A model generated the notes under the pieces. The model saw nothing but the letters and a program-made list of their open reading frames with translations. It searched no databases and had not been told where the DNA came from. Below are positions 16,036 to 27,443 of a stretch of 48,441 nucleotides of DNA, piece by piece. Each line of letters begins with the position of its first letter. Position 1 is the stretch's first letter. A program made the position numbers and the translations under genes. Source of the stretch: Lachnospiraceae bacterium (lineage in GTDB: Bacteria; Bacillota; Clostridia; Lachnospirales; Lachnospiraceae); assembly GCA_021770755.1 (NCBI GenBank), contig JAETQI010000042.1, positions 1 through 48,441 of the forward strand, in the 5' to 3' direction.

Positions 16036-17415
16036 CTATTTTCCCATACAGAATTTAGAGAAGATCTCATTGACAAGGTCGTCCCCGACTTCCTCCCCGA
16101 TGATCCTGCCAAGCGAAGCGTAGGCGCTCATCAGATCGATCGAATAGAAATCCTCCGGCATCTGGTCCGCTATGCTGTCCAGCACCAGCTCCATACTTTC
16201 ACATGCTTCCGCCAATGCTTCCTTGTGCCGCTGGTTTGTGATATAGATCTCATCGTTGACGGCAATCTCGCCGCCGAAAAATAATTGCCTGACCGTTCTC
16301 TCAAATTCATCAATGCCTGTGTTCTCCTTCGTGGAAGTTCTGATAACTGACACCTGTGTCATCTTTCCTGTGATATCTTCCTCGCTGACAACCTGTTCCA
16401 GATCTGTCTTATTCAAAAGGACGATCACCTTCTTGTCCGCGATCAGCTCCATGATCTCATTATCATTCTCATCCAGCGCACAGGAAGCATCCACCACATA
16501 GACGATCAGATCCGCGTTCCCCGCGTATTTTCTCGCCTTCTCCACACCGATCTTCTCAACCTCATCCTCTGTATCGCGTATCCCTGCCGTATCAATGATA
16601 TTGAGTCCCACGCCATGCAATCGGATGGATTCCTCCAGCACATCCCTCGTCGTTCCGGCGACACTCGTGACGATCGCTTTTTCATCACCGACAAGCAGAT
16701 TTAACAGAGATGATTTTCCGGCGTTGGGTTTACCGACAATGACTGTATTGATCCCATCCTTTAACATCTTCCCATTGTCCGCACTGTCGATCAGCTTTTT
16801 CAATTCCTTGTGGATCCTTACCGTTTTTTCCTGCAGCCTGTCAAGATATCCGTCAAGGCTGATATGCTCCGGATCATCGAGCGCCGACTCGATAAACGCG
16901 ATCTCGTACAAGATCTCTTCGCGCAGGGAACGCACTTTGCCGGACACTGCGCCTTTTAACTGTCGGACAGAGGACTTTAGGGCAAAATCATTTTTGGCAT
17001 GGATGAGGTCCATGACCGCTTCCGCCCTTGACAGATCGATCCTTCCATTCAAAAAAGCGCGCTTTGTGAACTCCCCCGGCTCGGCAAGCCTGCATCCGTT
17101 TCTGAGCACGACATCGAGGATCCGGTTCATCACAAGGATCCCGCCATGACAATCGATCTCAACGACATCCTCCTTCGTGTAAGTGTTGGGAGCGCGCATC
17201 ACCACAGCCATCACCTCATCCACCAGGGTATCGCCGTCATATACATATCCATAATGGATCGTATGGCTTCTGACATCCGCAAGCTTTTTGCTGTTATCTT
17301 TCGAATGATAGATCCGGCTGGCGATCCCGACCGCATCGTCACCGCTGATCCTGATAATGCCGATTCCCGAATCACTGACCGCCGTTGCGATCGCCGCGAT
17401 CGTATCTGTCTTCAT
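16036..17415 (-). CDS. mnmE: tRNA modification GTPase MnmE
   Basis: This GTPase partners MnmG in forming cmnm5U34 and has 459 residues. An N-terminal tetrahydrofolate-binding domain (DTIAAIATAVSDSGIGIIRI) is followed by a helical domain holding the G domain: P-loop GKPNAGKSSLLN, switch TSVAGTTRD, DTAGIRD and NKTD. The C-terminus ends KFCMGK, the family's C-x-G-K motif with its conserved Cys. GGGAGGGA precedes the ATG. It is separated from jag by a terminator and a structured repeat, so it is likely to be transcribed independently of the yidC-jag unit. Confidence 0.95.
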   Translation of the reverse strand: MKTDTIAAIATAVSDSGIGIIRISGDDAVGIASRIYHSKDNSKKLADVRSHTIHYGYVYDGDTLVDEVMAVVMRAPNTYTKEDVVEIDCHGGILVMNRILDVVLRNGCRLAEPGEFTKRAFLNGRIDLSRAEAVMDLIHAKNDFALKSSVRQLKGAVSGKVRSLREEILYEIAFIESALDDPEHISLDGYLDRLQEKTVRIHKELKKLIDSADNGKMLKDGINTVIVGKPNAGKSSLLNLLVGDEKAIVTSVAGTTRDVLEESIRLHGVGLNIIDTAGIRDTEDEVEKIGVEKARKYAGNADLIVYVVDASCALDENDNEIMELIADKKVIVLLNKTDLEQVVSEEDITGKMTQVSVIRTSTKENTGIDEFERTVRQLFFGGEIAVNDEIYITNQRHKEALAEACESMELVLDSIADQMPEDFYSIDLMSAYASLGRIIGEEVGDDLVNEIFSKFCMGK

Positions 17416-17449
17416 CCGCTATCCCTCCCAGTAAATATTGGTACGCGAG

Positions 17450-17570
17450 CTGACATGTTTCCTCTGGGTGCCCGTATCCAATCGAGTAGGAGAATGCCCT
17501 TTTCTCCTACTCGCGCGCCGGGCACCCGTCAGCGCATGCTGACAATCTTCCTCTGGGTGCCCGTGTGCAT
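17450..17570 (+). repeat. Two-hairpin structured intergenic repeat, single unit
   Basis: Hairpin I pairs 17483-17494 (CGAGTAGGAGAA) with 17502-17513. Hairpin II has an outer stem 17519-17527 (CGGGCACCC) with 17555-17563 (GGGTGCCCG), an inner stem GTCAGC-GCAT-GCTGAC (17528-17543), and an unpaired AATCTTCCTCT between them. The unit ends GTGTGCAT. A partial unit (CTGACATG...GGGTGCCCGTAT) precedes it. The same plan recurs three times at 46.3 kb on the opposite strand with a different outer-stem sequence. Confidence 0.8.
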
Positions 17571-17597
17571 AAAAAGAACCCTGATCTCTCAAGGTTC
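17571..17597 (-). terminator. Rho-independent terminator after jag
   Basis: On the minus strand GAACCTTGA-GAGA-TCAGGGTTC forms a 9-bp stem closed by a GNRA tetraloop, followed by TTTTTATG. It lies 13 bases beyond the jag stop codon and separates jag from mnmE. Confidence 0.8.
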
Positions 17598-17610
17598 ATT
17601 TTATCACAAT

Positions 17611-18507
17611 CTATTGTTCCTGTTCAACTGTGTTTTCACGGTCCTTATTATAATCTTTGTTACTTTTGTTGTAGCCCTTATTATAATTTCTGTTATAACC
17701 CCTGTTTCCGCGGTATCCCCTGTTGTCACTGTAACTGCTGTCCCTCTTAGGCGTCACGACCACGCGCCGGAACGGCTCATCTCCCTCACTGTGTGTCGTG
17801 ACATACTTGTCATTCTGCAGCGCGGAATGAATGATCCTTCTCTCATATGGATTCATGGGTTCCAAAGATACAGGTCTTCTGGTCCTCTTGACTTTGTACG
17901 CGATATTCTTAGCCAGGTTCTCCAGTGTCTCCCTGCGCCTCTGCCTGTAATTTTCCGTGTCGACCTTCACCCTGATATACTCACTCGTTCCCTTGTTGAC
18001 AACTAACGAGATCAGATACTGCAGGGAATCAAGTGTCTGTCCTCTCTTGCCGATCAGCACACCCATCTCATCGCCGTTTAATTCCACTTCCAGGGATTTC
18101 AGGGATTCATTGTATTTCGCGGAGATCTCAGCCGCGATCCCCATAGCGGCAAACACATCGTCCAGGAATTTCTTGGCGACAGATTCGACGTCGATATCCC
18201 CGGTCGTTTCAGTCCTTTCTTTATTTACAGTATTTGCATTTTTTTCACTATTTTCAGTCTTTTCAGCCACAGCAGCGGCACTTGCCATGACCGGTGTCTC
18301 CGTAAGCTTCACAGGCTCGATCACTTCATCATTCTGCTCTTTCACTCTCGCCTTTATGACAGCAGGTTTAGCGCCCATCCCGAGGAATCCTGCCTTTCCC
18401 TCATCGATCACTACATAATCAAGCTTATCACTTGGTATTGAAAAATGTCTACACGCCTCAGTAATGGCATCATTTTTAGTTTTACCTTTAAACTCCATGT
18501 ATTCCAT
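17611..18507 (-). CDS. jag: Jag/KhpB family RNA-binding protein
   Basis: The protein has 298 residues. The N-terminal Jag_N domain (MEFKGKTKNDAITEACRHF, GKAGFLGMGAKPAVIKA) is followed by an acidic, Glu/Thr/Val-rich linker. A KH domain (GVLIGKRGQTLDSLQYL) and an R3H domain (RRETLENLAKNIAYK to NPYERRIIHSALQ) follow. The C-terminus is a low-complexity Arg/Gly/Tyr/Asn tail (NRGYRGNRGYNRNYN), longer than in many relatives and likely RNA-interacting. Jag/KhpB acts with KhpA in sRNA or mRNA binding and cell-elongation control in Gram-positives. ATG 18507 has GGGGGA seven bases upstream. It follows yidC by 35 bases. Confidence 0.92.
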   Translation of the reverse strand: MEYMEFKGKTKNDAITEACRHFSIPSDKLDYVVIDEGKAGFLGMGAKPAVIKARVKEQNDEVIEPVKLTETPVMASAAAVAEKTENSEKNANTVNKERTETTGDIDVESVAKKFLDDVFAAMGIAAEISAKYNESLKSLEVELNGDEMGVLIGKRGQTLDSLQYLISLVVNKGTSEYIRVKVDTENYRQRRRETLENLAKNIAYKVKRTRRPVSLEPMNPYERRIIHSALQNDKYVTTHSEGDEPFRRVVVTPKRDSSYSDNRGYRGNRGYNRNYNKGYNKSNKDYNKDRENTVEQEQ

Positions 18508-18542
18508 TTCATTTTCCCCCATAAAATAAAAACATCATCGCG

Positions 18543-19868
18543 CTATTTCTTTTCATTATACTGTTTGACCATATTCGCTTTCGCCGCAAGACTGCCCGGC
18601 TTTGCGTTCTTGCTGTAATATTCTGTAGCCTTTCTGATATCTTCCGCTTTTTCCTCATCAGTCCTTTCAGGACGCTTCGACGCCGTAGTCTTAGAGGTGA
18701 TGTTCTTTGTATTCGTTCTGGCAGCCGCCTGGAGCTTCGCCGGATCGATTCCCTGTTTCTTCAATTTCTCTTTATACTTCTCTACATTCTTCTCGATCTC
18801 CGCATCGATATCCATCTTGTCGATATGCTTGTTGATCGCAACCTGCTGGATACTTCTCACCACGGCACCGATCACCCAGTACAGACCCATACCGGCGGGA
18901 AGTGTGAGACAGAACCATGCTGACATGACCGGCATCAGTGTATTCATCATTTTCATGGACTGCTGCATTGCCTCCGCCGTATCGTTGGATGGCTGCTGCT
19001 TCTTTTTCTTGTCGTCGTTCGTCGCCGGCTGCGGCATCAGCTTATAGTTCAGCCACTGCGTAACCGCCGCCAGAACAGGGATCGCGATCGCGCCTGCAAG
19101 GAGCAGATAGTTACCAGCCGCAAAAGCTGTCTTCATCGTATCCATCGGGGAGTTGCCGATATTCAGGCCCAGAAAATTGTTGTATACGTCAATCAAACCC
19201 TTCTCAGAGCCGTTCGTCAGGATCAGGCTGCCATTGTACGTCAGATCTGCCAGTCCAAACTTTTCGGAAAGAGCCGCCATATCAAGCGTTGATGTCTTGT
19301 TCAGTGTATCGATGATCGCATTTCTCGTATTTCCCGCGATATCAAAATTCTTAGAAAAATATACAGCGGAGGACAGAGCTTTGACTTCCTCCACGCCGTT
19401 TGCCGCCTGCATGATCTTGTCCGCAAGCACGCCGAAAGCCTCGCCGATCTTGGTCACATATGCCGGCATCGCATAAATGACGCGGTAGAGCGCAAACAGG
19501 ATCGGCATCTGGATCAGTAGCTGGACGCAACTGCCCGAAGGCGACACGCCGTATTTGGCATAGATCGCTTTCGTCTCCTGATTCATGGCAAGCATGGATG
19601 CCTGATCCTGTTTGCCCTTATATTTTGCCTGGATCGCCTGAATCTCAGGATTCATCCGAACCTGCAGCTTGGAAAACTTCTGCTGCTTGATGGTAAGCGG
19701 CATCAATAGTAAATAGATAACGATCGTAAATAAAATAATAGATAAACCGATATTTGGAATGCCAATCAAATTCAGAAACTCGAAAATGCCATTCATAATT
19801 AAGCCCAGAAGCTTAACAATGTACTTAAATATCGGAGTAGAATTCTGCGTTAACAGCATAAAATCCAT
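18543..19868 (-). CDS. yidC: Membrane protein insertase YidC
   Basis: This insertase places proteins in the cytoplasmic membrane alone or with SecYEG. The protein has 441 residues and is the short Gram-positive type without the large periplasmic domain. Membrane segments are visible near the N-terminus (ILFTIVIYLLLMPLTIKQQK), at CVQLLIQMPILFALYRVIY, and in the LLLAGAIAIPVLAAVTQW and PVMSAWFCLTLPAGMGLYWV regions. The loop QVRMNPEIQAIQAKYKGKQD is characteristic. The C-terminal tail is basic. AGGAGG lies six bases before ATG 19868 (MDFMLLTQN); six further codons upstream lie over that site and are unlikely to be used. Confidence 0.95.
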   Translation of the reverse strand: MDFMLLTQNSTPIFKYIVKLLGLIMNGIFEFLNLIGIPNIGLSIILFTIVIYLLLMPLTIKQQKFSKLQVRMNPEIQAIQAKYKGKQDQASMLAMNQETKAIYAKYGVSPSGSCVQLLIQMPILFALYRVIYAMPAYVTKIGEAFGVLADKIMQAANGVEEVKALSSAVYFSKNFDIAGNTRNAIIDTLNKTSTLDMAALSEKFGLADLTYNGSLILTNGSEKGLIDVYNNFLGLNIGNSPMDTMKTAFAAGNYLLLAGAIAIPVLAAVTQWLNYKLMPQPATNDDKKKKQQPSNDTAEAMQQSMKMMNTLMPVMSAWFCLTLPAGMGLYWVIGAVVRSIQQVAINKHIDKMDIDAEIEKNVEKYKEKLKKQGIDPAKLQAAARTNTKNITSKTTASKRPERTDEEKAEDIRKATEYYSKNAKPGSLAAKANMVKQYNEKK

Positions 19869-19886
19869 CTGACTCCTCCTGATCAA

Positions 19887-20156
19887 TCAAAACCGGTAAA
19901 AGGTTTTCTTTTCTTTTTTCTTATCAATCTTTGTCTTATACTTAATAGAAGGAACAGGATCATATCCTCCCTGTGAAAAAGGATTGCACCGAAGTATTCT
20001 CCATATACAGAGCAATCCGCCCTTCAATGCGCCGTACCGCTCAACCGCCTCAAGCCCGTACTGGGAACATGACGGAAAATATGGGCATTTTGTAGATTTT
20101 AATGGTGATAGATACTTTCTGTAAAATTTAATGATCCAGATAAAAATCTTTTTCAT
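19887..20156 (-). CDS. yidD: Membrane protein insertion efficiency factor YidD
   Basis: The protein has 89 residues. The conserved core FYRKYLSPLKSTKCPYFPSC, then SQYGLEAVERYG, LLCIWRILRCNPFSQGGYDP, identifies YidD, a small membrane-associated helper of YidC. The three-cysteine pattern is intact. The C-terminus is Lys-rich. Its ATG overlaps the rnpA stop by four bases (ATGA), implying coupled translation. yidC starts 18 bases downstream. Confidence 0.93.
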   Translation of the reverse strand: MKKIFIWIIKFYRKYLSPLKSTKCPYFPSCSQYGLEAVERYGALKGGLLCIWRILRCNPFSQGGYDPVPSIKYKTKIDKKKEKKTFYRF

Positions 20157-20497
20157 GACTGCACCAACACATTTTTATGAAGCTTCGATACATGGAGCAG
20201 CGCACTCTCGATCTCTGCATACCCCGCCTCCTTTGCACTGACTCTCGCAACAACGACGATGTCAAGTCCCCGATGAAACAGATCCTCATGAAGCCGGTAG
20301 CTCTCTCTGATCAATCTGGTGACACGATGCCTGACAACACTGTTCCCTACTTTCTTACTGACTGAAATCCCAAGTCTGTTTCTATCTGATCCATTTTCTG
20401 ATACATACATTACCAAATATCTGTTGGCGTAACTCTTTCTCTGATCATAAACATTCTTAAAATCCCTGTTGCTCTTTAACGATTCCGAAAATTTCAT
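20153..20497 (-). CDS. rnpA: Ribonuclease P protein component
   Basis: This protein cofactor of RNase P, which matures the 5' ends of tRNAs, has 114 residues. The family motif KVGNSVVRHRVTRLIRESYR is present, preceded by NRLGISVSKK. An N-terminal SLKSNRDFKNVY segment is typical. It follows rpmH, with a terminator hairpin in the 82-base gap. It overlaps yidD by four bases. Confidence 0.95.
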   Translation of the reverse strand: MKFSESLKSNRDFKNVYDQRKSYANRYLVMYVSENGSDRNRLGISVSKKVGNSVVRHRVTRLIRESYRLHEDLFHRGLDIVVVARVSAKEAGYAEIESALLHVSKLHKNVLVQS

Positions 20498-20547
20498 TCT
20501 GCTCCCCGTCTATAGATTTCTTTTATGCGATGCACGGGTCTGCGCAT

Positions 20548-20573
20548 AGAAAAAAAGGTCACATACTGTGACC
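20548..20573 (-). terminator. Terminator/attenuator between rpmH and rnpA
   Basis: On the minus strand GGTCACA-GTA-TGTGACC is followed by TTTTTTTCT. The stem is 7 bp. It would stop or attenuate transcription from the rpmH promoter before rnpA, lowering rnpA output relative to the ribosomal protein. Confidence 0.75.
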
Positions 20574-20579
20574 CATTAA

Positions 20580-20714
20580 CTATGCAGATAATCTCTTTCT
20601 TCCCTTGGCACGTCTTGCAGCTAAAACCTTTCTTCCGCCCGGTGTGCTCATTCTGGCTCTGAAACCATGCACTTTACTTCTCTGCCTTTTCTTTGGCTGA
20701 TATGTCATTTTCAT
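20580..20714 (-). CDS. rpmH: 50S ribosomal protein L34
   Basis: The 44-residue basic protein begins [18 protein letters not shown] and continues [20 protein letters not shown], the textbook L34 sequence. The ATG has AGGAGG ten bases upstream. The open frame extends 51 codons farther upstream without a stop, but that part is unlike L34 and precedes the ribosome site. It is transcribed from a strong promoter about 220 bases upstream, leaving a long leader. Confidence 0.97.
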   Translation of the reverse strand: MKMTYQPKKRQRSKVHGFRARMSTPGGRKVLAARRAKGRKRLSA

Positions 20715-20932
20715 ATTCGAAACACCTCCTTTTATTATTCCGGTCAGATCCCTGTAAGTCTCTACACTGTATCCCCCGTAAGGATTTACTGCTAAAATCC
20801 GATATACGGCATCTGCAGACACATAAGGATCCGTAAAAATCCGAGTTACATCACGATACACGATCATGAACGGGCAATGAGACCGCCATACACGGATCAG
20901 CTCACTGCCAGGTATCAGAAAATATCATGATG

Positions 20933-20961
20933 ATTATATACCATAAAAATATTGAAGTCAA
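20933..20961 (-). promoter_or_regulatory. Strong promoter of rpmH
   Basis: On the minus strand, TTGACT (20961-20956), a 17-base spacer and TATAAT (20938-20933) form a near-consensus housekeeping promoter. The resulting rpmH leader is about 210 bases. Confidence 0.75.
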
Positions 20962-21046
20962 GAAAAATAATATAAATTTACTGCGAATTTACCGCAATCC
21001 GGATCATAAAAAATGTAACCACACTCTTTCCACAGAAAAAGATATG

Positions 21047-21268
21047 AAATCCACATAAAATTAAAGATATCCACAAAATGTGGGTAACTTGTGGATATCT
21101 CGTTGAAAAAATGTAGAAAACTGTCTTCTACAAATCTGTAATATCAAGAAATATAAGTGTGGATGTTGTATATAACTATTCACAATCTTATCCACAATCC
21201 TGTGGATTTCTGTTTCATAAAGGTGTAAAAAATCATATTTCCACATATTTTGGATAAAGTTATCCACA
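21047..21268. other. oriC, upstream DnaA-box cluster (rpmH-dnaA gap)
   Basis: Perfect TTATCCACA boxes lie at 21188-21196 and 21260-21268. One-mismatch boxes lie at 21067-21075 (ATATCCACA), 21090-21098 (reverse ATATCCACA) and 21079-21087 (reverse TTACCCACA). Weaker boxes lie at 21047, 21158, 21201 and 21237. The rest of the 20.96-21.42 kb gap is AT-rich. This is the incA/B-like half of a bipartite Firmicute origin and probably also autoregulates dnaA. No gene is supported here. Confidence 0.85.
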
Positions 21269-21419
21269 GTATCAACAATCGTTTGGGGATTTCGTGAATT
21301 ACTGCAATTTTTTTTCACATTTATTTGCTTTTTTTCCTCATTTGCGTTACTATTAATGTGTATGAGTATTTTCAGCAGAGACGTGAACAGTAAAAACTTT
21401 TGTAGATCAGAGGTACCGC

Positions 21420-22796
21420 ATGAACGAAATAAAAGACAGATGGAATGAGATAAAAGAAATGATCCGGGACGAGTACGACCTTACTGCTATTTCATTCAAT
21501 AACTGGGTTGAACCCTTACAATTCTATAAGGTAGAGGATGATATCGTGACGATCCTGATCCCCTCAGCCCAGGCGCGCTTATTAAAATATATTCAGAAAA
21601 ATTATTACTTCTGTTTCAAGGCAACGATATCAGAACTCATGAACCATGAGTATGATGTCGTCTTTATTGCGGAGGAGGATGCCGCCGCGGAGAAAAAAGA
21701 AGCATCCGCCGAACAGGACAAACCGAAAAAAAGCGTGGACAGTCTCAAATTCAAATACGAAAGTGCGAACCTGAACAACAAATACAAATTCGATACCTTT
21801 GTGGTGGGGAGCAACAACAAATTTGCCCACTCCGCCGCACTCGCCGTGGCAGAATCCCCGGGAGAAGCGTACAATCCGCTCTACCTGTACGGAGGCGCAG
21901 GACTTGGCAAGACACACCTGATGCACTCCATCGGTCATTTTGTGCTGGAACAGAATCAGGACAAAAAGGTCCTGTACGTGACCTCGGAGCAGTTCACCAA
22001 CGAGGTGATCGAGTCGATCCGAAGCGGTAATGCCGCTGCCATGACGAAGCTGCGCGACAAATACAGGACAGTCGATGTCTTACTCATTGACGATGTACAA
22101 TTTATAATAGGAAAGGAATCAACTCAGGAAGAGTTCTTCCACACCTTCAATGTCCTTCACTCTGCGGGCAAGCAGATCATCATTTCCTCCGACAAACCGC
22201 CAAAAGAGATGGAAACCTTAGAGGAGCGTTTCCGTTCCCGTTTTGAGTGGGGGCTGATCGCTGATATCCAGCCGCCGGATTACGAGACGCGCATGGCGAT
22301 CCTGCGCAAAAATGCGGAGATGTATGACAAGGAGATCGATGACGAGATCATCCAGTACATCGCCACCAACATCAAATCCAACATCCGTGAGCTTGAGGGC
22401 GCCCTGAACAAAGTCATGGCAAACGCACGCTTAAACAAACAGGAATTAAACCTTGCCCTGGCAGAAGACGCACTAAAGGATGTCATATACCCGGACCAGA
22501 GGCGGGAAGTATCGCCGTCCCTGATCATAGATGTCGTCGCAGAACATTTTAATATCTCAAAGGAAGATATTACTTCCAAAAAGCGCAACTCCGAATACGT
22601 CATTCCCAGACAGATCATCATGTATCTGTGCCGCCACATGACAGAATCCACTTTTCAGATGATCGCGGCATACCTTGGTAAAAAGGATCATACCACCGTC
22701 ATCCATGGTGTGGAAAAGATTGAGGATAAGATCAAAACCGATGAGGATCTTAAGAATAAGATCGAAACGATCCAGAAAAAACTGACACCTTCATAA
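21420..22796 (+). CDS. dnaA: Chromosomal replication initiator DnaA
   Basis: This AAA+ initiator binds DnaA boxes and opens the origin. Its 458 residues show domain I (NWVEPLQFYKVEDD), a short charged linker (about 84-110), and domain III with Walker A GGAGLGKT (158-165), Walker B VDVLLIDDVQF and sensor residues in EERFRSRFEWGL. Domain IV binds DNA through KKDHTTVIHGVEKI. The ATG at 21420 follows AGAGGT by five bases. DnaA-box clusters flank the gene on both sides. Confidence 0.97.
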   Translation: MNEIKDRWNEIKEMIRDEYDLTAISFNNWVEPLQFYKVEDDIVTILIPSAQARLLKYIQKNYYFCFKATISELMNHEYDVVFIAEEDAAAEKKEASAEQDKPKKSVDSLKFKYESANLNNKYKFDTFVVGSNNKFAHSAALAVAESPGEAYNPLYLYGGAGLGKTHLMHSIGHFVLEQNQDKKVLYVTSEQFTNEVIESIRSGNAAAMTKLRDKYRTVDVLLIDDVQFIIGKESTQEEFFHTFNVLHSAGKQIIISSDKPPKEMETLEERFRSRFEWGLIADIQPPDYETRMAILRKNAEMYDKEIDDEIIQYIATNIKSNIRELEGALNKVMANARLNKQELNLALAEDALKDVIYPDQRREVSPSLIIDVVAEHFNISKEDITSKKRNSEYVIPRQIIMYLCRHMTESTFQMIAAYLGKKDHTTVIHGVEKIEDKIKTDEDLKNKIETIQKKLTPS

Positions 22797-22815
22797 ATAG
22801 GCCATTGTGAATCAA

Positions 22816-22920
22816 TGTGAATAACTTTAGGATCATTCTGAAGGTTATCCACACGATATATTTGACGATTTTCTTGTATTATCGGCGAAAAATGGGATTG
22901 TTCACATTTCCACTGCCATT
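22816..22920. other. oriC, downstream DnaA boxes and likely unwinding region (dnaA-dnaN gap)
   Basis: The gap holds a perfect reverse box TTATTCACA (22816-22824) and a perfect forward TTATCCACA (22845-22853). AT-rich DNA follows towards dnaN. In Bacillus-type bipartite origins the unwinding element lies in this gap, so it is the likely opening site here, by analogy. Confidence 0.75.
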
Positions 22921-23016
22921 ACTATGAAGGCTACGGATTTATATATAATTTATATATTTTTTGCGGCGGCAGGTTCTGCCAGCATTATCACAAATACAGC
23001 GAAGGGAGTTATACAC

Positions 23017-24126
23017 ATGAAAATCATATGTTCAAAATCAAATCTCTTAAACGGTGTGAACACTGTTTCCAAGGCTGTGCCGAGTAAAACTACAATGTCA
23101 ATACTAGAGTGTATCCTGATCGACGCCACAAAAGGCGAGATCAGGCTTACCGCAAACGATATGGAACTTGGGATCGAGACTGTCATAGAAGGGGAGATCG
23201 AGGAAAAAGGGATCATCGCACTCGATGCAAAGATCTTTTTAGAGATGGTGCGAAAGCTTCCCGACAACGATGTGAAGATCGTTACAGATCCTTCCTACAA
23301 GGCAACGATCACCTGTGAGAAAGCGAAATTTAATATTGTAGGGAAATCGGGCGAAGATTTCTCCTACCTGCCGCAGATCGACCGTTCAGAGTCGATCTGT
23401 GTGTCACAATTTACATTGAAGGAAGTCATCAGGCAGACGATCTTCTCCATCGCGGATAATTTTACGAACAAGATCCTGACAGGGGAACTTTTTGAGATCA
23501 ACGAAGATATCTTGAAGGTTGTCTCGTCGGACGGACTGCGCATCTCGCTGCGCCGCATCCATCTGAAAAATTCCTATCCGGCAAAGAAAGTGATCGTGCC
23601 GGGTAAGACGTTAAGCGAGATCAGCAAGATCCTGCCGGGAGATCAGGATAAGGATGTCAATATCTTCTTTACGAGCAAACATATCCTGTTTGAATTTGAC
23701 AGCACAACGGTCGTGTCGAGGCTGATCGAGGGCGATTATCTCAAGATCGACAACATCCTTTCCGCCGATTATGAGACAAAGGTCATGATCAACAAGAGAG
23801 AGTTCCAAAGCTGTATCGACCGCTCTACCCTGCTTGTGAAGGAGGGTGACAAGAAGCCGATCATCCTGAACATCCTGGACGATGTGATGGAGCTTAAGAT
23901 GAATTCCGTGATCGGAAGCCTGAATGAAGAGATCGATATCAGCAAGACTGGAAAAGACCTGATGATCGGTTTTGATCCGAAATTTCTGATCGATGCGCTG
24001 AAAGTGATCGATGACGAGCAGGTCGAGATCAAGCTGCTCAATTCCAAGGCACCCTGTTTTATCAAGGATGACGAAGAGAATTACACGTATCTGATCCTGC
24101 CCGTAACGTTCAGTTCCGTGAATTAA
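23017..24126 (+). CDS. dnaN: DNA polymerase III beta sliding clamp
   Basis: This processivity clamp has 369 residues, normal for the family. It begins MKIICSKSNLLNGVNTVSKA and contains the three repeated clamp domains; typical segments are GEIRLTANDMELGIE, LPDNDVKIV, SSDGLRISLR and the end YTYLILPVTFSS. ATG 23017 has GAAGGGAG eight bases upstream. Thirty-one further in-frame codons upstream from 22924 are hydrophobic, unlike any clamp, and have no ribosome site, so they are excluded. Confidence 0.96.
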   Translation: MKIICSKSNLLNGVNTVSKAVPSKTTMSILECILIDATKGEIRLTANDMELGIETVIEGEIEEKGIIALDAKIFLEMVRKLPDNDVKIVTDPSYKATITCEKAKFNIVGKSGEDFSYLPQIDRSESICVSQFTLKEVIRQTIFSIADNFTNKILTGELFEINEDILKVVSSDGLRISLRRIHLKNSYPAKKVIVPGKTLSEISKILPGDQDKDVNIFFTSKHILFEFDSTTVVSRLIEGDYLKIDNILSADYETKVMINKREFQSCIDRSTLLVKEGDKKPIILNILDDVMELKMNSVIGSLNEEIDISKTGKDLMIGFDPKFLIDALKVIDDEQVEIKLLNSKAPCFIKDDEENYTYLILPVTFSSVN

Positions 24127-24157
24127 TAGGTTTGTCGACAGTAAGGAGCGTATATAT

Positions 24158-24376
24158 ATGAAAGAAATAACGATCAGGGATGATCACATCAAACTCGGTC
24201 AGGCGCTAAAGCTTGCCGGTCTGGTCGGATCCGGCGTCGATGCCAAGATCGTGATCCAGGATGGGCAGGTGACCGTGAACGGGCGCGTGGAGACGCAGCG
24301 CGGGAAAAAACTTGTAGACAACGATGAAGTGTGCTTTGAGGGAAAAAAATTTGTGATCCGGTCAAAGGCTTTATAG
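24158..24376 (+). CDS. yaaA: S4-domain RNA-binding protein (YaaA type)
   Basis: The 72-residue protein is a single S4 RNA-binding domain: IKLGQALKLAGLVGSGVDAK, then VTVNGRVETQRGKKL and DEVCFEGKKFVI. Genes of this type sit between dnaN and recF in most Firmicutes; the Bacillus member has been linked to ribosome assembly. AAGGAG precedes the ATG. It lies 31 bases after dnaN and 18 before recF. Confidence 0.92.
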   Translation: MKEITIRDDHIKLGQALKLAGLVGSGVDAKIVIQDGQVTVNGRVETQRGKKLVDNDEVCFEGKKFVIRSKAL

Positions 24377-24394
24377 AAAAGAGAGCGTTACAGA

Positions 24395-27417
<3,023 letters not shown>

Positions 27418-27443
27418 GGCTGAGGAAGGAGTAAACCGATTCA

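Noticed and set aside
17146-18006. A 286-codon plus-strand frame
   Set aside because: It lies antisense to mnmE and jag and crosses the structured repeat and terminator; both minus-strand genes are certain.
20715-20867. A 51-codon in-frame extension upstream of rpmH
   Set aside because: It precedes the clear AGGAGG and ATG of L34, is unlike L34, and an open run of this length is not unusual by chance.
21061-21318. An 85-codon minus-strand frame in the dnaA upstream gap
   Set aside because: It runs through the DnaA-box cluster and has no ribosome site or family likeness.
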